NCBI RefSeq assembly: GCF_017794965.1
Contig: NZ_CP051240.1
Coordinates: 434,001 to 498,000, forward strand
Reading direction: 5' to 3'
Source of the DNA: Alcanivorax sp.
GTDB taxonomy: Bacteria; Pseudomonadota; Gammaproteobacteria; Pseudomonadales; Alcanivoracaceae
DNA: 64,000 bases
This document shows, piece after piece, positions 52,772-59,639 of the stretch. Under the pieces are notes generated by a model, which saw nothing but the letters and a program-made list of their open reading frames with translations, was not told where the DNA came from and searched no databases. Made by a program: the position numbers and the translations under genes. The first letter of the stretch is position 1, and each line of letters begins with the position of its first letter.

Positions 52772-54916
52772 CTAGCGCCGCCAGGCATGAAGCTTTTCCA
52801 CCCAGCGCAGCAACCCTTCCGGCTTGCGGGCTTTTTTCCACTCGCCGGCGGCGAACTTGTTGGCTTCTGCCATGGTGGGGTAGATGTGGATGGTGCCGAG
52901 GATCTTGTTGAGGCCAATGCCGTGTTTCATGGCGAGGACATACTCGGCAATCAGGTCGCCGGCATGCTGGCCGACGATGGTGACGCCGAGAATCCGGTCG
53001 CTGCCTTTGGCGGTGATCACTTTCACGTAGCCCTCGGCGGCGCTGTCGGCAATGGCCCGGTCCAGATCGTCGATACCGTAGCGGGTCACCTCGTGCTCGA
53101 TGCCTTGCTCGATGGCTTCCTGTTCATTGATGCCCACGCGGGCGACTTCCGGGTCGGTGAAGGTGCACCAGGGGATTACCCGGTAGTCCACCTTGAATGT
53201 TTTGAGGAAACCAAACAGGGCGTTCACGGCGGCATACCAGGCCTGATGGGCAGCGGTGTGGGTGAACTGGTAGGGACCGGCCACATCGCCACAGGCGTAG
53301 ATATTGGGGTAACGGCTTTGCAGCAGGTCGTTGGTCTGGATGGTGCCGTTGGGTGCGGTGGGCAGGTTGAGGGCGTCCAGGCCCAGCCCGTCAGTGTTCG
53401 CCTTGCGGCCCACGGCCACCAGCACCTGATCGAAGGGCAGGGCAATCTCCTTGCCGTCATGCTCGGCGTACAGCACCTTCTCATCATTCTCCTGGACGAA
53501 GCGTACCGCCTTGTGACCGGTGAGCACCTGCACGCCGCTGTCTTCCAGTGAACGGGTGACGATGGCGCTGGCTTCCTCATCTTCGCGGATCATGATGCGC
53601 GGCAGCATTTCCACCTGGGTGACCTGGCTACCCAGCCGGGCAAAGGTCTGGGCCAGCTCACAGCCGATGGGGCCGCCTCCCAGTACCAGCAATCGTTTGG
53701 GCTGTTCCTCTATTTGCCAGAGGTTGTCGGAGGTGAGGATGTCCATGTCTTCGATGCCGGGGATTGGCGGCACGAAGGGGCGAGCACCAGAGGCGATAAT
53801 GATGCTACGGGTGGTCAGGGTTTCCACCTGGTCACCGTTGCGAATTTCCACTTCCCAGGGCGAGACGATACGCGCTTCGCCCTGACGGCATTCCACGCCC
53901 AGCCCGGTGTAGCGTTCCACCGAATCGTGGGGTTCGATATCCGCGATCACCTGCTGGACCCGGCTCATCAGTTTGCTGAAGCGAAAATCCGTCTTGATGC
54001 TGTCGAAACCGTACTTGTCCGCCTGCTTTTCCTGGTAGGCCAGGTGGGCACTCTTGATCAGGGCTTTGGACGGCACGCAGCCGGTATTGAGGCAGTCGCC
54101 GCCCATCCTGTGCTTTTCGATCAGGGTGACTTTGGCTTTCACCGTGGCGGCGATATAGGAACTGACCAGCCCTGCTGCACCGGCGCCGATCACGACCATG
54201 TTGCGGTCAAACTGTTTCGGTTTCTTCCAGCCCTGATAGACCTTGCGGGCCTGAAGTCTGGCCATGATGTCCTTGGCGATCCACGGGAAAATGCCCAGTA
54301 GCACGAAAGCGCCCAACAGTTGCGGGGAGAGCAGACCGCTGAGGCTGTCCAGCTGGCCCAGCTGGGTGCCAGCGTTCACATACACGGCGGTGCCGGCGAG
54401 CATGCCCACCTGGCTGACCCAGTAGAAGGTGCGGGTCTTGATGGGGGTGAGGCCCATGACCAGATTGATGACAAAGAAGGGAAAGGCGGGCACCAGACGC
54501 AGGGTGAAAAGATAGAAAGCGCCTTCCTTTTCAATGCCCTGATTGATTTTTTTCAGCCGTTCGCCGAAGCGTTCCTGCACCGTGTCGTGGAACAGAAAGC
54601 GGGATGCGAGAAAGGCCAGGGTGGCACCGATACTGGAGGCAAACGACACCAGCAGTAGTGCTATCCAGAAACCGAACAGGGCACCTGCGGCCAGGGTCAT
54701 GATGGCGGCGCCGGGCAGGCTCAGGGCGGTAACCGCCACATACACGGCAAAGAAAGCACCCAGTACCAAGGCCGGTTTGTCGGCGTACAGCGCATCAAAG
54801 GCGCCCTGCTGCTCCTTCAGATAAGCGAGGCTGAAGAACTGACCCAGATCGAAAATAAAGTAGCTGGCGATCAGCGCGGCGATGATGATAAACAACAGCG
54901 CTTTTTTGATGTTCAT
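52772..54916 (-). CDS. fusion of a TVP38/TMEM64-type membrane protein and a MerA-like flavoprotein disulfide reductase
   Basis: A 714-aa fusion. Residues 1-230 are a TVP38/TMEM64 (SNARE-associated, DedA-like) membrane domain with about five helices and the family segment RLVPAFPFFVINLVMGL. From about residue 238 a pyridine-nucleotide disulfide oxidoreductase begins: GAGAAG, the redox pair Cys275/Cys280 in GGDCLNTGCVPSK, the NAD(P) motif GGGPIGCELAQTFARLG and the C-terminal HIYPTMAE with the catalytic His. It resembles mercuric reductase and lipoamide dehydrogenase but lacks the N-terminal metal-binding and C-terminal Cys-Cys of MerA. The fusion anchors a soluble reductase to the inner membrane; its substrate is unknown. 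Confidence 0.92.
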   Translation of the reverse strand: MNIKKALLFIIIAALIASYFIFDLGQFFSLAYLKEQQGAFDALYADKPALVLGAFFAVYVAVTALSLPGAAIMTLAAGALFGFWIALLLVSFASSIGATLAFLASRFLFHDTVQERFGERLKKINQGIEKEGAFYLFTLRLVPAFPFFVINLVMGLTPIKTRTFYWVSQVGMLAGTAVYVNAGTQLGQLDSLSGLLSPQLLGAFVLLGIFPWIAKDIMARLQARKVYQGWKKPKQFDRNMVVIGAGAAGLVSSYIAATVKAKVTLIEKHRMGGDCLNTGCVPSKALIKSAHLAYQEKQADKYGFDSIKTDFRFSKLMSRVQQVIADIEPHDSVERYTGLGVECRQGEARIVSPWEVEIRNGDQVETLTTRSIIIASGARPFVPPIPGIEDMDILTSDNLWQIEEQPKRLLVLGGGPIGCELAQTFARLGSQVTQVEMLPRIMIREDEEASAIVTRSLEDSGVQVLTGHKAVRFVQENDEKVLYAEHDGKEIALPFDQVLVAVGRKANTDGLGLDALNLPTAPNGTIQTNDLLQSRYPNIYACGDVAGPYQFTHTAAHQAWYAAVNALFGFLKTFKVDYRVIPWCTFTDPEVARVGINEQEAIEQGIEHEVTRYGIDDLDRAIADSAAEGYVKVITAKGSDRILGVTIVGQHAGDLIAEYVLAMKHGIGLNKILGTIHIYPTMAEANKFAAGEWKKARKPEGLLRWVEKLHAWRR

Positions 54917-54949
54917 TGGGCTTCCTTGGCTATCGATGTGGGTGAGTGA

Positions 54950-55160
54950 GTTGAAAGTTCAAAGTTTAAAGTTGAAACGCGGGCATGGGCGTACTGAGCT
55001 GACCGGTCATGCCCGCGATCAAGGCACTGAGTTGAGTAATGCCTTCAAAGTGCAATTGCGCAAGGTTTTTGCCTGTAAGGTTCCGGCGCGGCTCAGGCGC
55101 TTGTCAGATGGCACCTTTACGCCAGTCGCGCTTTTAAACTTTAAACTTTGAACTTTCAAC
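54950..55160. repeat. inverted pair of 7-bp repeat arrays, GTTGAAA type
   Basis: Left arm 54950-54977: GTTGAAA, GTTCAAA, GTTTAAA, GTTGAAA. Right arm 55133-55160: TTTAAAC, TTTAAAC, TTTGAAC, TTTCAAC. The 155-bp interior carries the palindrome CGCGGGCATG...CATGCCCGCG (right half at about 55010-55019) and, read on the minus strand, resembles the interior of the element at 46570. Confidence 0.87.
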
Positions 55161-55198
55161 TCATCCCTCCAGGCGTGGTTACCTACGTAGAGAATGTT

Positions 55199-56239
55199 TC
55201 AGCAGCAGCTGGCCGCGCCGCCTTCCTCGTTGTCTTTAAACGGCACATTCAAGCCGCAGCCTTCGAAGATCCCGTAGTGGGTTTTGAAGTTACCGATAAA
55301 TTCAAAGTGCTCGGCGAAGCGGCTTTTTTCCAGCATCAGCCAGGTATTACCGCAGACCGGGAACACCTTGCCGGTTTCGATGATGTGGTGATCGTCGAGC
55401 AGGAAGGCATGGGGGCAGTTTTCCATAGTGCCCTTGTAGATCACCGCCTGACCATAATCCTCACAGGCGGGCTCCAACCCCTCGATGTTGAATAGCCGGT
55501 AGGTGGCAGAGTAAAAGCGGATGTTGCCGAGCTTTTTCTCGATGGCCGGGTTCTCGATAGTGAGCCGGCGGGATTCCACCAGGCGCGGATCGGCAAAGCC
55601 GCTGCGCTTGCCCAGATTGAGAAAATCATTCCAGTACAGGGCGCCGGACAGGCATTCACCATAAAGTACCGGATCGTTAACCAGGGCAGCGGGTACACGA
55701 CGGTCCGCATAGACATCGGAGAAATAGAACTCGCCACCGGGTTTGAGCAGCCGTTTCACGTCTTGCAGCACCTTGGCCTTGTCGGTGCTCAGGTTGATCA
55801 CGCAGTTGGAGATGATGATGTCGAAGTAGCCATCCTTCAGGTCCAGCTGATCCAGCTCTTCGATATAACCCTTGAGAAAACGGACATTGCTGGTGGCGTA
55901 GCCGAACTGCTCCCGGTGATAGTCCTGGTGACGGCGGGCTACCTCCAGCTGCTCGTCGGTCATGTCCACGCCAACCACTTCACCCGCTTCGCCTACCAGG
56001 GCGGAAAGCAGGTAGACATCACGGCCGGAGCCGCTGCCCAGATCGAGGATGCGCATGCCGTCGAGCTGCTCGGGGGCAACCAGGCCGCAGCCATAGTAGC
56101 GGGTGATCACTTCGTCGTGCAGTTGGGCCAACAGGGGCTTGAGATGTTCAGGGGGCTCCTGGTCGCAGCAGGCATTGGTCTGCAGGTCCTCACTGGATTG
56201 CAGGTGCTTGCCATAATAATCCTGTACATCGTTTCGCAT
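55199..56239 (-). CDS. arsM: arsenite methyltransferase (ArsM type)
   Basis: SAM-dependent methyltransferase of 346 aa. The SAM motif is DLGSGSGRD at residues 66-74. The three cysteines expected for As(III) binding are Cys51 (YYGCG), Cys146 (SNCVINL) and Cys196 (GECLSGA), and the protein ends in a Cys-Cys pair, all typical of bacterial ArsM. It would methylate arsenite to less toxic volatile or excreted forms. No ars regulator or efflux gene is adjacent; the upstream neighbour on the same strand is the anti-sigma gene, 165 bp away. It is read as a stand-alone gene. Confidence 0.9.
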   Translation of the reverse strand: MRNDVQDYYGKHLQSSEDLQTNACCDQEPPEHLKPLLAQLHDEVITRYYGCGLVAPEQLDGMRILDLGSGSGRDVYLLSALVGEAGEVVGVDMTDEQLEVARRHQDYHREQFGYATSNVRFLKGYIEELDQLDLKDGYFDIIISNCVINLSTDKAKVLQDVKRLLKPGGEFYFSDVYADRRVPAALVNDPVLYGECLSGALYWNDFLNLGKRSGFADPRLVESRRLTIENPAIEKKLGNIRFYSATYRLFNIEGLEPACEDYGQAVIYKGTMENCPHAFLLDDHHIIETGKVFPVCGNTWLMLEKSRFAEHFEFIGNFKTHYGIFEGCGLNVPFKDNEEGGAASCC

Positions 56240-56404
56240 AGGGTGTCTCCCGAAGGTCCGGCATTGTGGCGGTGGGTTGAGGGCATGCTCGTCGTGACCT
56301 TGGTGCCAAGGCTGTCATGGTAGAGGTTCAGGGCGGGGACGAGGATGATAAAAATTGCATTGCTTGCTGGTAATAGTGGTCAGCAGATGTGAAGAACGCG
56401 TGAG

Positions 56405-56635
56405 TCAGGGGTTGCTGTCCAGCTTGTCCATCACGCGCTCTACGGCTTCATCACTGGCCGCGTTGGGCGGCGACCGGTGCAAGGAAATCACCAGCGCCCG
56501 TAGCTGGCGCAGATACCGACGGCAGTGATGACACATGAGCAGATGCAGGCGCAGAGCGAAACGCTCACGCCAGCTCAGTGGCGCGCCATCTACCAGGGCA
56601 TTGGCCTTCTCCACTGCCTCTTTGCATTTCAGCAC
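56405..56635 (-). CDS. small zinc-finger anti-sigma factor
   Basis: A 76-aa protein with the zinc-binding anti-sigma pattern His31-x3-Cys35-x2-Cys38 (HLLMCHHC). No transmembrane helix is visible, so it is probably a soluble ZAS-type anti-sigma factor. Its start overlaps the end of the ECF sigma gene by 7 bp, so the pair is translated together. Sequestration of that sigma factor, perhaps sensitive to redox or metals through the Cys pair, is inferred. Confidence 0.85.
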   Translation of the reverse strand: MLKCKEAVEKANALVDGAPLSWRERFALRLHLLMCHHCRRYLRQLRALVISLHRSPPNAASDEAVERVMDKLDSNP

Positions 56636-57231
56636 TCGCCTGTCTCCTGAAAATGATCCACCAGCTCGAATAATCGGGCTCTGGCGCGATGAAGTAACAC
56701 ACGTACATTGGATGCGCTGATATCCAGCATGTTACAGATGGCATCGAAATCCAGCCCCTGCATATCGCGCAGTTCCAGTACCAGGCGCTGGTTCTCCGGC
56801 ATGCTGTCCAGGCACTTGGTCATACAATGGCGCAATTCGTCCCGGGTGAGCAGGGAGTCCGGCCCGTCCAGGTCCCACTGCCGAGGACCCTGTTCCCAGT
56901 GGCCGCCTTCACGAAAGCGGTGGGCGAGGGGGTCATTGTCGTCACCGGGATCAAACTGGATTTCACGGCCCTGCTTGCGGAGCATCATGCGGGCCTGGTT
57001 GATGACAATGCGGGTTAACCAGGTGCGAAGTTGGCTGCGCCCTTCAAACTTGCCGATGGCGCGGTGTGCGGAGATCCATGCATCCTGAACGGCTTCTTCA
57101 GCATCGGCGGGGGAGAGCAGGGAGCGGGCGGTGGCAAGGAGGTAATGGTGATGTTGTTTGACCAGAAGGCTGAAAGCATTGCGGTCACCCTCTTTCAGCC
57201 GTGCGATGAATTCAGGTGCATCAGGGCTCAA
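56629..57231 (-). CDS. ECF-type RNA polymerase sigma factor
   Basis: A 200-aa extracytoplasmic-function sigma factor. Sigma region 2 covers about residues 25-90 (SPADAEEAVQDAWISAHRAI, then RTWLTRIVINQARMMLR) and region 4 about 135-190 (MPENQRLVLELRDMQGLDFD, then SASNVRVLLHRARARL). A longer than usual acidic linker (DPGDDNDPLAH) separates them. It lies between a PilZ gene 4 bp upstream and its presumed anti-sigma factor downstream. The target regulon is unknown; no clear ECF promoter was identified for its own operon. Confidence 0.93.
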   Translation of the reverse strand: MSPDAPEFIARLKEGDRNAFSLLVKQHHHYLLATARSLLSPADAEEAVQDAWISAHRAIGKFEGRSQLRTWLTRIVINQARMMLRKQGREIQFDPGDDNDPLAHRFREGGHWEQGPRQWDLDGPDSLLTRDELRHCMTKCLDSMPENQRLVLELRDMQGLDFDAICNMLDISASNVRVLLHRARARLFELVDHFQETGEC

Positions 57232-57235
57232 AGGA

Positions 57236-57622
57236 TCAGTGCTCCGGGCTTAGCAGGCTGGCAGGATTGTCATCGCCCTCATCCCCCTCGTTGAGCATCA
57301 CCAGACGGCGTAGATGCTGCATGTCGTCGACAGAGGGTTTCTCGAACATGATTCCGATATCCCGGCCTTCCTGGCGTTTGACTCTGCCGGGGAGGGTGAG
57401 AGAAATATCGGAGTCTTCGAGGAGTATTGTCAGTGAAACGGGAGAGGCATCGGGCAGAGCCAGAGCGGACTCGCTGTGAATCCGGGCGCCCATGACCGAT
57501 AAATCCTGCAATTCCACCGGGAAACGGTCCTGCTGGAAAAGCAGCGTCGCCTCACCATCAAAGTCGATGCGGTTGACCCTGCGCCGTTCTGTCATGAGCA
57601 TTTCCTTCTGCTGCTGGCTCAT
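57236..57622 (-). CDS. PilZ domain protein (cyclic-di-GMP effector)
   Basis: A 128-aa single-domain PilZ protein. The two c-di-GMP motifs are present: RRRVNR with Arg14-x3-Arg18, and DLSVMG (Asp40-x-Ser42-x2-Gly45). The rest is beta-barrel-like up to about residue 105 with an acidic tail. It is the first gene of a tight operon with an ECF sigma factor (4-bp gap) and anti-sigma factor, so c-di-GMP may feed into that sigma switch. Such linkage is inference. Confidence 0.88.
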   Translation of the reverse strand: MSQQQKEMLMTERRRVNRIDFDGEATLLFQQDRFPVELQDLSVMGARIHSESALALPDASPVSLTILLEDSDISLTLPGRVKRQEGRDIGIMFEKPSVDDMQHLRRLVMLNEGDEGDDNPASLLSPEH

Positions 57623-57661
57623 GGCCTGCCCCGCAGCGCTGGCTGAGGGCAGGCCAACGGA

Positions 57662-59329
57662 TCAGACGTCGATCCGTTTATACTTCATGCGCTTGGGCTG
57701 AAGGGCTTCGTCACCCAGCTGCTTACGCTTGAATTCCTCATACTCGGTGTAGGAGCCTTCAAACCACTCTACTTTAGCATCCCCTTCGAAAGAAAGAATG
57801 TGCGTCGCGACCCGGTCCAGGAACCAGCGATCGTGAGAAATGACGATGGCGCAGCCCGGGAAGGCCAGCAGGGCCTCTTCCAGAGCGCGGAGGGTTTCCA
57901 CGTCCAGGTCGTTGGTGGGCTCATCGAGTAGCAGCACGTTGGCGCCCTGCTTGAGCAGCTTGGCCAGGTGCAGGCGGTTGCGCTCCCCACCGGACAGGTC
58001 GCCCACCCGCTTCTGCTGGTCGCCACCCTTGAAGTTGAAGCGGCCCAGATAGGCGCGGCTGGGCACCTCGTAGTTGCCGATCTTGAGAATGTCATTACCG
58101 TCAGATACTTCTTCCCACACGGTCTTGTTACCGTCCAGGTCTTCGCGGCTCTGGTCCACATAGGCCATCTGGACGGTTTCACCGGTGATGATCTCGCCGC
58201 TATCCGGCGTTTCCTGGCCTGCCAACATACGGAACAGGGTGGTTTTACCGGCACCGTTGGGGCCGATGATGCCGACAATGGCGCCTCGCGGCACCTGGAA
58301 ACTCAGGTCTTCGTAAAGCAGCTTGTGGTCGAATTCCTTGGCAACGCCGTTCAGCTCGAACACCTGCTCACCAAGACGCTCGCCCGGCGGGATGTAGAGT
58401 TCCTGGGTTTCGTTGCGCTTCTGGAATTCCTGGCTGGCCAGTTCTTCGAATGCGGCCACCCGGGCCTTGTTCTTGGCGCGGCGGCCTTTCGGGTTCTGGC
58501 GTACCCACTCCAGTTCCTTTTCCACCGTTTTGCGGTGGGCGGATTCGCTTTTGGCTTCCTGCTCCAGACGCTGCTCTTTCTGTTCCAGCCAGGAAGAATA
58601 GTTGCCTTTCCAGGGGATGCCTTCACCGCGATCCAGTTCCAGAATCCACTCACAGGAGTTGTCGAGGAAGTAGCGGTCATGGGTGACCGCTACCACGGTG
58701 CCGGGGAATTCGTGCAGGAAGCGCTCCAGCCAGGCCACGGATTCCGCATCCAGATGGTTGGTGGGTTCGTCCAGCAACAGCATGTCCGGGGCGCTCATGA
58801 TCAGCCGGCACAGGGCGACACGGCGGCGTTCACCCCCGGAGAGGTTCTTCACGCTGGCGTCCCAGGGCGGCAGGCGCAGGGCGTCGGCGGCAATTTCCAG
58901 CTTGCGCTCCAGGTTGTGGGCGTCACTGGTTTCAATGATGGCTTCCAGCCTGGCCTGCTCGGCGGCCAGCTTGTCGAAGTCCGCATCTTCCTCGGCGTAG
59001 GCCGCATACACCTCTTCCAGACGCTTCTGGGCGTCGAGGATTTCGGACAGGGCCTCTTCCACGATCTCGCGGACATTCTTTTCCGGGTCCAGCTCCGGCT
59101 CCTGTGGCAGGTAGCCGATATTGGTGCCTGGCTGCGGCCGCGCTTCACCCAGGAAATCCTTGTCCACCCCGGCCATGATCTTCAGCAGGGTGGATTTACC
59201 CGCGCCGTTCAGACCCAGTACGCCGATCTTGGCGCCGGGGAAGAAGGACAGGGAGATGTCTTTCAGGATGTGCTTCTTGGGCGGGACAACCTTGCCCACC
59301 TTGTCCATGGTGAAAATGTACTGGCTCAT
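57662..59329 (-). CDS. ettA: energy-dependent translational throttle protein EttA (ABC-F)
   Basis: ABC-F ATPase of 555 aa with two nucleotide-binding domains. The first has Walker [10 protein letters not shown] near residue 39 and signature LSGGERRRVAL; the second has GPNGAGKTT near 357 and LSGGERNRLHL. The inter-domain linker and arm typical of EttA lie between them (basic segment near residue 290, GRRAKNKARVAAFEEL). EttA binds the ribosomal E site and couples translation to the ATP/ADP ratio. The ATG at 59329 is supported by a 24-bp conserved upstream stretch also present in the decayed copy at the right end of the window. Confidence 0.96.
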   Translation of the reverse strand: MSQYIFTMDKVGKVVPPKKHILKDISLSFFPGAKIGVLGLNGAGKSTLLKIMAGVDKDFLGEARPQPGTNIGYLPQEPELDPEKNVREIVEEALSEILDAQKRLEEVYAAYAEEDADFDKLAAEQARLEAIIETSDAHNLERKLEIAADALRLPPWDASVKNLSGGERRRVALCRLIMSAPDMLLLDEPTNHLDAESVAWLERFLHEFPGTVVAVTHDRYFLDNSCEWILELDRGEGIPWKGNYSSWLEQKEQRLEQEAKSESAHRKTVEKELEWVRQNPKGRRAKNKARVAAFEELASQEFQKRNETQELYIPPGERLGEQVFELNGVAKEFDHKLLYEDLSFQVPRGAIVGIIGPNGAGKTTLFRMLAGQETPDSGEIITGETVQMAYVDQSREDLDGNKTVWEEVSDGNDILKIGNYEVPSRAYLGRFNFKGGDQQKRVGDLSGGERNRLHLAKLLKQGANVLLLDEPTNDLDVETLRALEEALLAFPGCAIVISHDRWFLDRVATHILSFEGDAKVEWFEGSYTEYEEFKRKQLGDEALQPKRMKYKRIDV

Positions 59330-59639
59330 AAACTCCGACCGCAGTGTCGTTAAGTGTGCGGGGCGCTCGGACCCCGGCGGAATGGCGCCTAAGCTAACGG
59401 AAAGGGGGGAAAGATGAAAGACTCACAGGAAGCAAGCGGGTAGGTATACGTGTGCATGGTCATTGTTACCGGTTAGCTCAAAGTTTGATCGTCAGTGTAG
59501 GAGATATCATTCACTTGGTGTAGGACATTTGCCATACCTGCTTCTGCAGGCTAGGCGAGAACTGTTTCACATTTAATACTTGTGGATCATTCGATCGGGG
59601 CGTAGGCAAGGGGCCTGCGGTACTTTCCAAGGAGAAGGC
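59330..59639. other. 310-bp divergent intergenic region between ettA and the lipoprotein gene
   Basis: This holds the presumed promoters of both divergent genes. The first 16 bp upstream of ettA recur at the right edge of the window. A 9-codon open frame at 59414 with a purine-rich leader is too short to support. No repeats of the 7-bp kind are seen. Confidence 0.5.

Noticed and set aside
57968..59353. Long open frame (461 codons) on the plus strand opposite ettA
   Set aside because: It is antisense to a strongly conserved gene with G+C-rich third positions, which leave the opposite frame open. The translation shows no family features.
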